A stretch of 64,000 nt of DNA from JANNBN01 sp031385545 (GTDB taxonomy: Bacteria > Actinomycetota > Acidimicrobiia > Acidimicrobiales > JANYDT01): NCBI GenBank assembly GCA_031385545.1, contig JANNBN010000149.1:7249-71248 (forward strand), in the 5' to 3' direction. Under the pieces are notes generated by a model. It had not been told where the DNA came from and searched no databases. It was given only the letters and a program-made list of their open reading frames with translations. Below are positions 33,645-43,331 of the stretch, piece by piece. Position numbers and translations under genes: made by a program. The number at the start of each line of letters is the position of its first letter. Position 1 is the first letter of the stretch.

Positions 33645-35450
33645 ATGACTGCATCGCTGCCGCATCACACCCCGCTTCGCATTGCGAACTGCAGCGGGTT
33701 CTATGGGGATCGTCTCAGCGCTGCACGAGAGATGGTGGAGGGAGGGCCTATCGATGTGCTGTGTGGCGATTGGCTGGCCGAGCTCACCATGCTGATACTC
33801 GCCAAGACGCAGGCGAAGGGCGGCCCCGGTTATGCCCGCACCTTCGTCACCCAGATGGAGCAGGTCATGGGCTCGTGCCTCGACAAGGGTATCAAGGTGG
33901 TTTCCAACGCTGGTGGGCTGGACCCGCATGCGTGCGCATCAGCAGTGGAAGCCGTTGCTGCGAAGCTGGGTCTCAATCCACGGGTTGCGGTGGTCAGCGG
34001 CGACAACCTGATGAGCAGGTTCGATGATATGCGTGCAGATGGTATCGAATTCTCGAATCTTGACACGGGAGAACCGCTCGGCGACCGCAAGCCGGTGAGC
34101 GCCAACGCCTACTTCGGCGGCTGGGGAATCGCCGACGCGTTGGGTGCTGGTGCCGACATCGTGATCACCGGGCGCGTCACTGACGCGGCGCTGGTGGTCG
34201 GCCCTGCTGCATGGCGGTTCGGCTGGAAGCGTGATGACTGGGATCGTCTCGCCGGAGCGGTTGTCGCCGGCCATGTCATCGAGTGCGGGTGCCAGGCAAC
34301 TGGCGGCAACTATGCGTTCTTCCGAGAGATCCCTGGGCTCGAGCGGCCCGGCTTTCCCATCGCCGAGATGTACGAGGACGGGTCATCTGTTATCACGAAG
34401 CACCCGGATACGGGTGGAGCCGTCACCGTCGGCACCGTCACTGCGCAGCTGCTGTACGAGATCGACGGTGTGCAGTACGCAAACCCCGATGTGGTGTCTC
34501 GCTTCGACACGATTGCGCTCACCCAGGAAGGTCCGGACCGGGTGCGAGTCGCAGGGACCAAGGGCCTGCCGGCGCCTGACCGGTTGAAGGTTGCGATCAA
34601 CTTCGACGGCGGCTACCGCAACCGGTTCACGTTCTGTCTCACCGGGCTGGACATCGAGGAGAAGGCAGCGCTCGTCCAACGCACCCTCTGGGCGCAGATC
34701 CCCGGCGGGAGCGACTCCATTCAGCAGACCCGGGTGGATCTGGTTCGCACCGATCGGCCGGACCCGATCACGAACGAGCAGGCCATTGCACAGCTGCGGT
34801 TCACGGTGAAGGACCCCGACGAACGCAAGATCGGCCGTGCGTTCGCAAACGCTGCAATCGAAATGGCGCTGGCTACGTATCCGGGTATGTTCGGCATCGG
34901 TGGCCCCAGTGCGGCCGAACCGTATGGCGTCTACTGGCCGGCTCTCATCCCGGTGGCCCAAGCAACAGAAATGATCACCATCAACGGTGTGACTCGGCCT
35001 GTTGTCGTGCCATCGTCCGCCCCGCCGACATCGGCCTCCGTTTCCTCGCCCGTCGATGAGGAGGTCGCTTCGGACGCGGCGGTCGCGGAGCACACTGAAC
35101 GACGTGTCGGCGGTGGCACTCAACACCTGCCGTTGGGGACGATCGTCGGAGCGCGCAGCGGCGACAAAGGTGGAAACGCGAACGTTGGCGTCTGGACGAA
35201 GACCCAGCCGGCGTTCGAGTGGCTTGCCCAGTTCTTGGACGAAGCGAAGGTCCGCGAGTTGCTCCCAGAAGCTGCGTCGCTTCCCATTCGCATCGCCCAG
35301 TTCCCGAACTTATGCGCGCTGAACATTGTGATCATCGGCTTGTTGGAAGAGGGTGTCGCGTCGTCGACCCGGCTCGACGGTCAGGCCAAGGGCCTCGGCG
35401 AGTGGCTCCGCGCCCGCCACGTGGACATTCCCACCGAATTGCTCAGCTAA
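33645..35450 (+). CDS. AtuA family protein (acyclic terpene utilisation, DUF1446)
   Basis: A 601-residue protein. The N-terminal DUF1446/AtuA domain opens LRIANCSGFYGDRLSAAREM and has CGDWLAELTMLILAKTQ, SNAGGLDPHACASAVEAV and GADIVITGRVTDAALVVGPA. After a Ser/Pro/Ala linker (around 460-500) comes the AtuA C-terminal domain with THLP-like HLPLGTIVGARSGDKGGNAN and RIAQFPNLCALNIVI. AtuA is required for citronellol/geraniol use in Pseudomonas, but its reaction is unknown. The nearby carboxylase and dehydrogenase genes support a functional link. The ATG near 33645 follows a TTAGCT sequence by 6 nt. Confidence 0.88.
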   Translation: MTASLPHHTPLRIANCSGFYGDRLSAAREMVEGGPIDVLCGDWLAELTMLILAKTQAKGGPGYARTFVTQMEQVMGSCLDKGIKVVSNAGGLDPHACASAVEAVAAKLGLNPRVAVVSGDNLMSRFDDMRADGIEFSNLDTGEPLGDRKPVSANAYFGGWGIADALGAGADIVITGRVTDAALVVGPAAWRFGWKRDDWDRLAGAVVAGHVIECGCQATGGNYAFFREIPGLERPGFPIAEMYEDGSSVITKHPDTGGAVTVGTVTAQLLYEIDGVQYANPDVVSRFDTIALTQEGPDRVRVAGTKGLPAPDRLKVAINFDGGYRNRFTFCLTGLDIEEKAALVQRTLWAQIPGGSDSIQQTRVDLVRTDRPDPITNEQAIAQLRFTVKDPDERKIGRAFANAAIEMALATYPGMFGIGGPSAAEPYGVYWPALIPVAQATEMITINGVTRPVVVPSSAPPTSASVSSPVDEEVASDAAVAEHTERRVGGGTQHLPLGTIVGARSGDKGGNANVGVWTKTQPAFEWLAQFLDEAKVRELLPEAASLPIRIAQFPNLCALNIVIIGLLEEGVASSTRLDGQAKGLGEWLRARHVDIPTELLS

Positions 35451-35533
35451 ACGTCGATCCGGTAGTCCAGGCGCTCACAGGATTGCTGTCCGGTGTTCAC
35501 TTCTTCCTCATACGGTGGCTGTCTGATGGGCGC

Positions 35534-36829
35534 ATGGCAGATCAGCTCACGTTGCAGCTCGCCCACCTCTACCGTCGGGCCGGCTTCGGTGCCCGCCCCG
35601 AGGACCTGACTGCCGGGGTTGCTCGTGGCTACTCTGCCACGGTCGACTACCTCCTCGACCGAAGTCGCAACGACCCCGGGGCAATCCCACCGCCGGCGCT
35701 GGACCCCAGGACGCTGCAACCAGCTGACACCCAGCAGGCGCGCAAGGAGCTGCGCCAGCTCCGCAACCAGCAAGAGACGGACTTGGTCGGTTGGTGGCTG
35801 GAGCGCATGGTTCTTACCGACCAGCAGGGCGCTGAGAAGCTCGCCTGGTTCTGGCACGACCACTACGCCACGTCCGCGCAGAAGGTCGACAACCCTCACT
35901 TGATGCTGGCGCAGAACCAGTTGTTCCGTCAGCAGGGTGGTGCCGGGTTCGATGCGCTCACACAGGCAGTTGCCAAGGACGGGGCGATGATGCTGTGGCT
36001 CGACTCGAACAAGAACAACCGCAACCGCCCCAACGAGAACTTTGCCCGCGAGCTGATGGAGCTCTTCACCATCGGCATCGGCAACTACACCGACGATGAT
36101 GTGCGTGAAGCGGCTCGCGCTTTCGCCGGTTGGCGCTACAACCGCCAAGAGGGCTTCCGGGTTCTCAAGGGGCAGGCTGACCCGGGCCAGAAGACCATCC
36201 TGGGCAAAACCGCTGCGTTCACCGGCGAAGAAGTGGTTGGCATGCTCGTCACGTCGCCCGCCGCTGCCAGGTTCGTGACTGCCAAGCTGTGGCGTCACTA
36301 CGCCTTCCCGGTCGGCACCGATCATCCGGTTGTGGCTGAACTCGCACCAGGCTTCGCGGCCGACCTGAACGTAACAAAGCTGGTGCGTTCCATTCTTCTG
36401 CACCCGCAGTTCGTGTCACCTGAAGCACGGCAGGGTCTGGTGAAGCAGCCGGTCGAGTGGATGGCCGGGATCTTCCGGCAGCTCGACATGCGGCCCAGCG
36501 AGATGGTCGGCAACGTCAACATGGCCACGCTCAACAAGCTCAATCAAAAGCCGTTCTTTCCGCCGTCCGTCGGTGGCTGGCCGGACAACGGGTACTGGAT
36601 CTCGACCGCAAGCGCGTTGGTCCGCTACCAGTTCGCGTTGCAGGTCTCGGCCAGGGCGCGTCTCGACTGGATCGCGGGTGCCAACAACGCGGCGCGCCTC
36701 ACGGCGATCGCGGCCCGCCTCGGCGTCGACGAGTGGACACCATCGTCAGCTGAAACCATCACCGCTGCAGGCGAACCACGGCGTCAGCTTGCCGCTGCGT
36801 TGGTCACCCCCGAGTACGTCCTCAACTGA
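35534..36829 (+). CDS. DUF1800 family protein
   Basis: A 431-residue protein matching DUF1800: HLYRRAGFGARPEDL at the N terminus, VGWWLERMVLTDQQGAEKLAWFWHDH-type core (W-x-x-R-M ... FWHDHYATS), NENFARELMELFTIG and KPFFPPSVGGWPDNGYWIST. No classical signal peptide is visible. It is paired with the downstream Tat-exported DUF1501 gene, a very common bacterial partnership of unknown function. The ATG is chosen because it aligns with the family start. Confidence 0.88.
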   Translation: MADQLTLQLAHLYRRAGFGARPEDLTAGVARGYSATVDYLLDRSRNDPGAIPPPALDPRTLQPADTQQARKELRQLRNQQETDLVGWWLERMVLTDQQGAEKLAWFWHDHYATSAQKVDNPHLMLAQNQLFRQQGGAGFDALTQAVAKDGAMMLWLDSNKNNRNRPNENFARELMELFTIGIGNYTDDDVREAARAFAGWRYNRQEGFRVLKGQADPGQKTILGKTAAFTGEEVVGMLVTSPAAARFVTAKLWRHYAFPVGTDHPVVAELAPGFAADLNVTKLVRSILLHPQFVSPEARQGLVKQPVEWMAGIFRQLDMRPSEMVGNVNMATLNKLNQKPFFPPSVGGWPDNGYWISTASALVRYQFALQVSARARLDWIAGANNAARLTAIAARLGVDEWTPSSAETITAAGEPRRQLAAALVTPEYVLN

Positions 36830-36864
36830 GCGTTCAGCGCCTACACCGATCGGAACATGTCACG

Positions 36865-38256
36865 ATGAACACGCCTCAGAACAGTCTGCACACAGAGAAT
36901 ACGCACACATACGAATCCGCCCTCGTCGACGGCGACACATCATCCACATTGGGCGCCTTCGCTCCCGACGTGGAAATCGCCCCAGGGATCACCCGTCGCA
37001 GTTTTATGGCGGCGCTCGGTCTTGGTGCGGCTACGGCATCCATGCCCCTGGTCAGTGCGGCCGCTGCGCCGACGGTCGGCGTTGCGGGTTCGCTGCGCGG
37101 CGTCAACGCACGAACGCAGGCAGCGACGGCGTCGCCAAGCTCAACCGGTGACGGCATCTTGGTCATGGTCACCCTGTACGGCGGCAATGACGGCATCAAT
37201 ACCGTGGTGCCCTACGCAGACCCTGCCTACGCAGCCAACCGTCAGTCAGTGGCGATCAACCCCGATCAGGTACACAAGCTGGACAACAGTTTCGGGTTGC
37301 ACCCGGAGCTGAAGGGACTCAAGGCGCTCTACGACCAGAAGCGCCTCGCCATCGTGCACGGCGTCGGCTACCCCAACGGCAACCGCAGCCATTTCCGCTC
37401 GATGGATATCTGGCAGACAGCGCGCCCGACCGAGGTCATCAACACAGGTTGGCTCGGCCGCTGGTACGACGCAACGGGTCCCGACGCAACCCACATGATC
37501 AACATCGGTGGGTCGCTTCCGCGTTTCATGATCGGCACCAAGGGTGCCGGTGCCAACCTCAACCCCGGCAAGCTCACACTTCCCGGCGGCGCAGCAGGCG
37601 AGAAAGCCATCCAAGGCATCGGCCGCAACGCCGAAAACACCGCAGCACTTGGCCCATGGGGTGCTCGCATCGCTGCCTCGAATGCAGACCTGCTGCGGGT
37701 GAAGAACACGTATGCGCCATTACTGAACAGCAGCACCGAAGCGGCGTCCAGCGGCGCCACAAACTTGGAAGGTGATGGCACCAACAGCCTCACCCGGGAC
37801 ATGCAGGAAGTAGCCCGCCTCGTCAACGCAGGGGCACCCGCCCGTGTATACGGCGTGTCGCTCGGCGGGTTCGACACCCACGCCGGTGAGTTGGGACAGC
37901 ATGCGCAACTGATGGGCTACCTGGACCAGGCGCTGACCTCCTTCTACGCCGTAATCGCGGGCAGCCCACGCGGCCAAAAGGTGACAGTGGTGGTGTATTC
38001 CGAGTTCGGCCGCCGCGTGCAGGCGAACGGCTCCGACGGCACCGACCATGGAGCTGCGGCACCGGTTCTGGTCCTCGGCCCGCAGGTGAACGGCGGCCAG
38101 TACGGCCAGCCGCCCAGCCTCACCGACCTTGATCTTGGTGACCTCAAGTTCACCACCGATTTTCGGTCCGTGTACGCAACCGTGCTCGGCAAGACGCTTG
38201 GCATCGACCCAGCAGTATCGCTGGGCGGAGCGTTCCCGCTGCTCGGCTTCCTCTAG
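36865..38256 (+). CDS. DUF1501 family protein, Tat-exported
   Basis: A 463-residue protein with a twin-arginine signal (TRRSFMAALGLGAATASMP) after about 42 residues. The DUF1501 domain has MVTLYGGNDGINTVVPYADP, SFGLHPELKGLKALYDQKRL, GVGYPNGNRSHFRSMDIWQT and VVVYSEFGRRVQANGSDGTD-like residues with DHGAAAPV. It has a sulfatase/phosphatase-like fold, probably metal-dependent and folded before export. It follows the DUF1800 gene by 35 nt, presumably one operon. Confidence 0.9.
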   Translation: MNTPQNSLHTENTHTYESALVDGDTSSTLGAFAPDVEIAPGITRRSFMAALGLGAATASMPLVSAAAAPTVGVAGSLRGVNARTQAATASPSSTGDGILVMVTLYGGNDGINTVVPYADPAYAANRQSVAINPDQVHKLDNSFGLHPELKGLKALYDQKRLAIVHGVGYPNGNRSHFRSMDIWQTARPTEVINTGWLGRWYDATGPDATHMINIGGSLPRFMIGTKGAGANLNPGKLTLPGGAAGEKAIQGIGRNAENTAALGPWGARIAASNADLLRVKNTYAPLLNSSTEAASSGATNLEGDGTNSLTRDMQEVARLVNAGAPARVYGVSLGGFDTHAGELGQHAQLMGYLDQALTSFYAVIAGSPRGQKVTVVVYSEFGRRVQANGSDGTDHGAAAPVLVLGPQVNGGQYGQPPSLTDLDLGDLKFTTDFRSVYATVLGKTLGIDPAVSLGGAFPLLGFL

Positions 38257-38262
38257 TCGTGA

Positions 38263-39771
38263 CTATCCAGCAAGTCCCTGCGAATGGTCCGTTAAGTCGG
38301 TGGCTTGCGTTGCGCCTCGGTCCGTTGGGTGCCGTCGCAGCCACCGGCGGGTGACAAGCGCGAAGCCGACTCCGACCAACGTCATCAGAAGCGCGGCAAT
38401 GGCCGCTGCGCGAAACCCGGCCGAGATCGCGTCGCGTGCCGGCCCGCTGACCGCGAGGTCGTCGGACCCACCCAGCAGGTCACGGACCAACTCGACGCTG
38501 CCCAGCCGTGAGTCCACGACTGCGAACAGCATCGCACCAGCAAGCGCAGTTCCGAACGTGCCGCCCAGGTTGCGGACGAACTGATGTGCCGACGATGCGC
38601 GGCCCATTTCGCCCGCCGTCGCCATGCGCTGCAACAGGCTGAGTGTCGAGTTGGTGACGCTGCCGATGCCAAGCCCCTGCATGAAGGACAGTGCAAACAC
38701 GAGCAGCAGCGGCGTGGACGCGGAGTAGAAGGCAGCTCCGACCGCGAGTGGCGGGATGGCGAGACCGAACCCGGTCAGCATCACCGTGATGTTGTCGATC
38801 CGGTCCAGCAAACGGCTGGTGATCGTGCTTCCGGTCGTCCACCCCAGCGCAAGGAACGCGACTGCGAACGCAGCCATGCTCGTCGACCGCCCAAGACCAC
38901 CGCGGACGTAGAGCGGGATGTAGGCGTCCACGGCCAATGACCCCGCGAAGAATGTGAACGGGATTGCGTTCAGCAGCCCGAACGGGGCCGTAGCGAAGTA
39001 CCGGCGCCCGAGGATGGGACTCGCGGCGCGCCCCGAGTGCCACCAGTAACCCGCGGCGACGATTGCTGCGGCCGCTGCTGCGTAGAACGACGAGCGGCGC
39101 AGGTCGGACAGGCCGACCAGTACCAACCCCGTGAAGACGCCGACGAGCAGCAGTCCTGCGGTGTCGAAACGAACTCTGGCAGCGCGATCTGTGGCGGGTT
39201 CTTCCGGGCTGACTGATTCGTCGTTGGCAGCGACTCGCTTCCAGCCGATCGCCGCTGCGAACAGCACCAGCGGTAGGTTGATGGCGAAGATCCACCGCCA
39301 ACTGCCGACGGAAACCATCAGCGCCACGAGCGCCGGACCTGCGAGCGCCATCACTCCCCAAACGGCGGAGTTGGCCGCATAGGCGCGGGACCGGAGATGG
39401 TCCGGGATATTGATTCCGATGATGCTGATCGTGGTGGCCATGACCATGCCTCCGCCGATGCCTTGCAGGACCCGCGCGGCGATGAGGAGCCCCAGCCCGG
39501 GAGCGACGGTGCAGAGTGCGGATGCGACAAAGAACAGGATCAACGTGATGCGGTACGTGAGGGCGACGCCCAGCGTGTCGATCACGGTTCCGGCCGCCAG
39601 CATCGACACCGTGGAGGAAAGCAGGAATGCCGTGAGCACCCACGTGAGGCGCGTGATACCAAGGTCGTTGCCGATTTCCGGCAGCGCCGCGGCAACTGAC
39701 ATCCCGTCGAAGGCTGCGAGGGCAAGCAGCGTCAGGGTGGACAGCATGATCGGCCGGTAGCGCGGCCCCAT
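38263..39771 (-). CDS. MFS transporter, DHA2 (14-TMS drug efflux) family
   Basis: A 502-residue polytopic membrane protein. It begins LSTLTLLALAAFDGMSVAAA with the motif-A/motif-C region ALPEIGNDLGITRLTWVLTA, RVLQGIGGGMVMATTISIIG and WRWIFAINLPLVL, the hallmark of DHA2/EmrB-type exporters. About fourteen hydrophobic segments are seen. The ATG is used; a GTG one codon earlier is possible. Last gene of the MMPL-TetR-MFS operon, convergent with DUF1501 at 6 nt. Confidence 0.88.
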   Translation of the reverse strand: MGPRYRPIMLSTLTLLALAAFDGMSVAAALPEIGNDLGITRLTWVLTAFLLSSTVSMLAAGTVIDTLGVALTYRITLILFFVASALCTVAPGLGLLIAARVLQGIGGGMVMATTISIIGINIPDHLRSRAYAANSAVWGVMALAGPALVALMVSVGSWRWIFAINLPLVLFAAAIGWKRVAANDESVSPEEPATDRAARVRFDTAGLLLVGVFTGLVLVGLSDLRRSSFYAAAAAAIVAAGYWWHSGRAASPILGRRYFATAPFGLLNAIPFTFFAGSLAVDAYIPLYVRGGLGRSTSMAAFAVAFLALGWTTGSTITSRLLDRIDNITVMLTGFGLAIPPLAVGAAFYSASTPLLLVFALSFMQGLGIGSVTNSTLSLLQRMATAGEMGRASSAHQFVRNLGGTFGTALAGAMLFAVVDSRLGSVELVRDLLGGSDDLAVSGPARDAISAGFRAAAIAALLMTLVGVGFALVTRRWLRRHPTDRGATQATDLTDHSQGLAG

Positions 39772-39809
39772 CACCGATTCCGTTTTGGCCGGAGCCAGCT
39801 GTGTGGCGC

Positions 39810-40628
39810 TCAGATGCGGTTCGCTTGTTCGGAGAGATGTTCGGGGAGCTGTTCAGGAGTGGCGCACATGCCGTGCGCCAACATGGTGAACATGAGGTTG
39901 GCCTGCGCCTCGATGGGCGGCCATGCGAAGTCCGGCATGGACAGACGGAGCGCGGCTATCCCATGCACCATCGACCACAGCATCACCGACAGCTCGAGCG
40001 GCTCGGCCACGGGTGCGACAAACCCTGCATCGACCGCGGCTTTGACCTGTTCGACGATATGGACAAGGCCCTTCATCTCGGTGCTGTCGAGGTCGTGCGA
40101 GTCGTGGTGGTGCGACTCTTCGGACATGAACAGCACGCGGTATTGGCTCGGGTTCGCATCGGCGAAGCGCAGGTATGCGATGGCACTCGAATGGATGGCT
40201 TCGAGCGGGTTGGCAGCGTCCTTGCTTGCTTCCACGAGGTACGCGTCGAAGCGATCGAATGCGCGCTGACACGCTGCATGGACCATGGCGTCTTTGTCGT
40301 CGAAGTGGCGGTAGATCGACGGCGCGGTGACGCCGACCAGGCTGCCAACGGCACGAATGGACACGCCGTCCGAGCCGTGAGCGATGAGCAACGCGTCGAC
40401 GGCGTCCATGATCTCGTCCCGCAACCGGTCGCCTTCACCCCGCCGGGCCCTGACCCGCCGTGGTCGATCAGCGAGCGCGATCACATTGGTCTGGTCGCCT
40501 CGCTGTTGACGCCCGGGTAGTGCAGCGCGAGTCACGGAGTCGGTCACGGTGGGTTCACTGCGTTCGAAACGGCGGGAGACCTGCCGATGGCCTCCATGGC
40601 CACGCAGTGATCCTATCCGTGTGGTCAT
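39810..40628 (-). CDS. TetR family transcriptional regulator
   Basis: A 272-residue regulator. A 60-residue hydrophilic N-terminal extension precedes the TetR helix-turn-helix (about 65-115): RDEIMDAVDALLIAHGSDGV ... SLVGVTAPSIYRHFDDKDAM. The C-terminal ligand domain contains SAIAYLRFADANPSQYRVLF (the WHG-type TetR_C) and a His-rich SEESHHHDSHDLDS insert. The ATG sits 10 nt after the MMPL stop; a downstream GTG at 40550 would give a more typical 246 aa. It probably represses the efflux operon via the palindromes near 43.2 kb. Confidence 0.88.
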   Translation of the reverse strand: MTTRIGSLRGHGGHRQVSRRFERSEPTVTDSVTRAALPGRQQRGDQTNVIALADRPRRVRARRGEGDRLRDEIMDAVDALLIAHGSDGVSIRAVGSLVGVTAPSIYRHFDDKDAMVHAACQRAFDRFDAYLVEASKDAANPLEAIHSSAIAYLRFADANPSQYRVLFMSEESHHHDSHDLDSTEMKGLVHIVEQVKAAVDAGFVAPVAEPLELSVMLWSMVHGIAALRLSMPDFAWPPIEAQANLMFTMLAHGMCATPEQLPEHLSEQANRI

Positions 40629-40638
40629 CGGTGAAACC

Positions 40639-42906
40639 TCAGCCCGTGGTCGACATGTCGGCGAGCTCCGGTCGAACGTCCTCAAGATCGAGCGGGAGCG
40701 GTTCCAGCTCCACGTGGTCGCTGAGACCGATTCGCAGCTGCAGTTTGCGAAGAGGAGCGGGCGCCCACCAATTGGCTTCGCCTGCCAACCGCATGAACGC
40801 GGGGACAAGCGTGGAGCGGATCACGAACGCATCCATCAGGACTGCGAGTGCCAGGCCGAGCCCGAACAGCTTGATGAACGACACCCCAGAGGTGGCGAAG
40901 GCAATGAACACGATGGCGATCAGCAGCGCTGCGGCAGTCACGATGCGACCGGTCTTCTCCAGCCCGACAGCGACAGCCCGGGTGTTGTCGCCATGGCGGT
41001 CGTGTTCTTCTTTGATCCGGGACAGGAGGAACACCTCGTAGTCCATCGACAGGCCGAACGCGATGCAGAACATCAGCACCGGCGTGGTGGCGTCGATGGT
41101 GCCCGTTGGCGTGAAGTTCAGGAACCCGGACAGATGCCCGTCCTGGAAGATCCACACCATTGCACCGAATGTGGCAGTGAGGCTGAGCAGGTTGAGCAGC
41201 ACCGCTTTGACGGGAACCAGGATTCCGCCGAACATCAGGAACAGGAGGACGAACGTGACGATGGCGATGATTGCGCCCGCCCACGGGAGGCGGCCGAGCA
41301 GTGAGGCCTTCGAGTCGACCAGCTGTGCTGATGGCCCTCCGACGGAAACGTCGAAGGTCGTTTCGACGGCACGCACTGCTTTGGCGAACTCCTCACCACG
41401 TGCCGAGACGGGTTCCACCGACGGGACGACCGACAGCCACGTTGCCTCGGCCGCAGCGAACCGCCGGCTGACTTCGTTGGGTGGAGCAATCAGGTTGCCG
41501 CCGAGGTAGCTGCCGGTGAGCGCGTCGACCCGTGCGACTCCGGCCACCGTTGAAAGGCGGGTCGCGTAGTCGTTGAGCGCCGTGAGGCTCGCGTTGTTCT
41601 TCGGGTCGAACGAAGCGACGAAGATCTCGGCTGCGCCGTTCTCCCGTGAATCGAAGTCTGCCGAGATGCGGTCCAGCGCGCCCCTTGCCGACGCTGTCGT
41701 CGGAAGCACTCGGTGGTCGGACAGACCCAGGTTGATGTGCAGGAACGGCACACCGAGCAACAACAGTGCAGCGATGCCGACGGCTGCGATTTGGCCTGGG
41801 CGGCGCATGACGGCCATTGCACTGCGGTGCCAGAACCCGGTCTCTGCGGCGGTGGATGTGTTTCGGCGCCGCCGTCCGATGCGCAGCGAATTGATACGTG
41901 TACCAAGTAATGCGAGCACGGCAGGAAGGATGACGACCGACGCGATGGCGGCGATGGCTGCCACCGCAATTCCGGCGTAGGCGAAGCTGCGCAGGAAGGC
42001 TTGGCGGAAGACCAGAAGCGACGCCAGTGAAATCGCCACGGTGGCGGCGGAGAACACGACGGTGCGTCCGGCGGTACGGACACTGCGGACGATCGCGTCT
42101 GGCACCGGCCATCCAGCGTCCAGCTCTTCGCGGTATCTGGACACGATGAACAGCGCGTAGTCGATAGCCAGGCCCAGGCCCATGGCGGTAGTGAGGTTGA
42201 GCGCGAAGATCGACACGTCGGTGAACCCGTTGATGACGGTCAGCACGAGGAATGTTCCGATGACGGTGACGCCACCGATCAGCAGCGGAAGGCCTGCGGC
42301 GACGAGACCGCCGAACACCAGCACGAGCAGCAGCAGCGTGATGGGCAGCGCGATTGTCTCGGCCCGGGTGAGGTCGCTCTCGATTGTTTCCCCGACTTGG
42401 CGAAACACCTCGGCCTCGCCGGTGACGACAACCTCGACGGGTGCGTTGTCACCGGCGGGCCGGGTGTACCTGGGGGACAGGTCTTCGATGCGAACGCGGA
42501 TGTCGTCCTCGGTGCCGGTGATGCGCGCGAGTACCAGCGCCTGATCGCCTGTACGCGATTTGAGTGGAGACGCCTGCAGCGACCAGTAGCTGGCAACGCC
42601 CGAGACGCCTTGTTCCTTCGACAGCTCTTGGGTGAGCGCGAGGCCTGCAGCGGTGACTGCGGGATCGTCGACCGACCGGCCAGGCGCACGGACGAGCAGG
42701 ACCAAGTTGGGTGAACCGGCACCGAAGGTCTTTTCGATCAGGTCATGGGCCAGCGTGGACTGAGCCGTGGGGTCGTCGAACCCGCCGTTGGAGAGCGTCC
42801 CGGCGACCGAACCGCCGAGTGTCCCTGAGACCACGACGAAGAGCAGCGCCGCCAGCAACACGAGACGGTGACGGCGGACGATGAAACGTGCGAAAGAAGC
42901 AGGCAT
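40639..42906 (-). CDS. MMPL family RND transporter
   Basis: A 755-residue membrane transporter of the MmpL type (lipid or hydrophobic-compound export). The first transmembrane helix follows FARFIVRRHRLVLLAALLFV. Two extracytoplasmic loops and two clusters of helices are visible, with TAMGLGLAIDYALFIVSRYR in the first and IAFGLSMDYEVFLLSRIKEE in the second; these carry the Asp-Tyr pairs of the proton relay. The start aligns with family members and lies 16 nt after a small upstream ORF. Confidence 0.92.
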   Translation of the reverse strand: MPASFARFIVRRHRLVLLAALLFVVVSGTLGGSVAGTLSNGGFDDPTAQSTLAHDLIEKTFGAGSPNLVLLVRAPGRSVDDPAVTAAGLALTQELSKEQGVSGVASYWSLQASPLKSRTGDQALVLARITGTEDDIRVRIEDLSPRYTRPAGDNAPVEVVVTGEAEVFRQVGETIESDLTRAETIALPITLLLLVLVFGGLVAAGLPLLIGGVTVIGTFLVLTVINGFTDVSIFALNLTTAMGLGLAIDYALFIVSRYREELDAGWPVPDAIVRSVRTAGRTVVFSAATVAISLASLLVFRQAFLRSFAYAGIAVAAIAAIASVVILPAVLALLGTRINSLRIGRRRRNTSTAAETGFWHRSAMAVMRRPGQIAAVGIAALLLLGVPFLHINLGLSDHRVLPTTASARGALDRISADFDSRENGAAEIFVASFDPKNNASLTALNDYATRLSTVAGVARVDALTGSYLGGNLIAPPNEVSRRFAAAEATWLSVVPSVEPVSARGEEFAKAVRAVETTFDVSVGGPSAQLVDSKASLLGRLPWAGAIIAIVTFVLLFLMFGGILVPVKAVLLNLLSLTATFGAMVWIFQDGHLSGFLNFTPTGTIDATTPVLMFCIAFGLSMDYEVFLLSRIKEEHDRHGDNTRAVAVGLEKTGRIVTAAALLIAIVFIAFATSGVSFIKLFGLGLALAVLMDAFVIRSTLVPAFMRLAGEANWWAPAPLRKLQLRIGLSDHVELEPLPLDLEDVRPELADMSTTG

Positions 42907-42922
42907 GGTGCTGGCAGCGGTT

Positions 42923-43156
42923 TCAGCTGGCTGCGAGGCAGACAGCAGCGTTGGTCGGCGTGACCACAATGGCTGGGACGGCCGGAATGGTGGGCATCGC
43001 CGGGGTCATGTCCGTCGATGGGCTGGCGGCGCACCGCTTCGACCGCGAGCGAAGGGCTGCGACCGCTGCGCCGAGCGAAGCGGCACGTTCCAGGTCGGCA
43101 TTGCGAACCTGCGTGTCTGCGGCGGTGTGTGAGAGGGCGAGGAGTTCGTACAACAC
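42923..43156 (-). CDS. Small hypothetical protein upstream of the MMPL gene
   Basis: A 77-residue reading frame from GTG, preceded by GAAAGG at 8-nt spacing. It ends 16 nt before the MMPL start. Third codon positions are strongly G/C, as in neighbouring genes, which supports coding. The N half is helical (ERAASLGAAVAALRSRSKR); the C half is Pro/Thr/Ala-rich with two cysteines. No family is recognised. It lies directly after the palindromic operator, so it would be the first product of the efflux operon, or an untranslated leader if not real. Confidence 0.4.
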   Translation of the reverse strand: MLYELLALSHTAADTQVRNADLERAASLGAAVAALRSRSKRCAASPSTDMTPAMPTIPAVPAIVVTPTNAAVCLAAS

Positions 43157-43187
43157 GATGCGGGCCTTTCTGCTGTTCTGCTGGGTG

Positions 43188-43207
43188 GTTACTGTCGATA
43201 CAGTAAC
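43188..43207. promoter_or_regulatory. Palindrome GTTACTGT-N4-ACAGTAAC, likely TetR operator
   Basis: A perfect 8-bp inverted repeat with a 4-bp centre, upstream of the minus-strand small ORF-MMPL-TetR-MFS operon. Its size and symmetry fit a TetR dimer site. A second repeat with related half-sites lies 24 bp away. Confidence 0.6.
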
Positions 43208-43230
43208 GACGATATACAAACATTGCTACC

Positions 43231-43244
43231 GTAACTTGTGTTAC
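43231..43244. promoter_or_regulatory. Second inverted repeat GTAAC-TTGT-GTTAC
   Basis: GTAAC and GTTAC around TTGT share the half-site of the palindrome at 43188. The AT-rich stretch between the two (ATATACAAACATTGC) is a plausible promoter for the minus-strand operon, so both sites could flank or overlap RNA-polymerase binding. Confidence 0.5.
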
Positions 43245-43331
43245 TCACGTCACACCATGACGATCGGGCGAAAGGTGGGCTGCCGCAGTGCGATGAGGGT
43301 TAGCCTTGCCCGGACCGCAAAAAGCGGTCGA

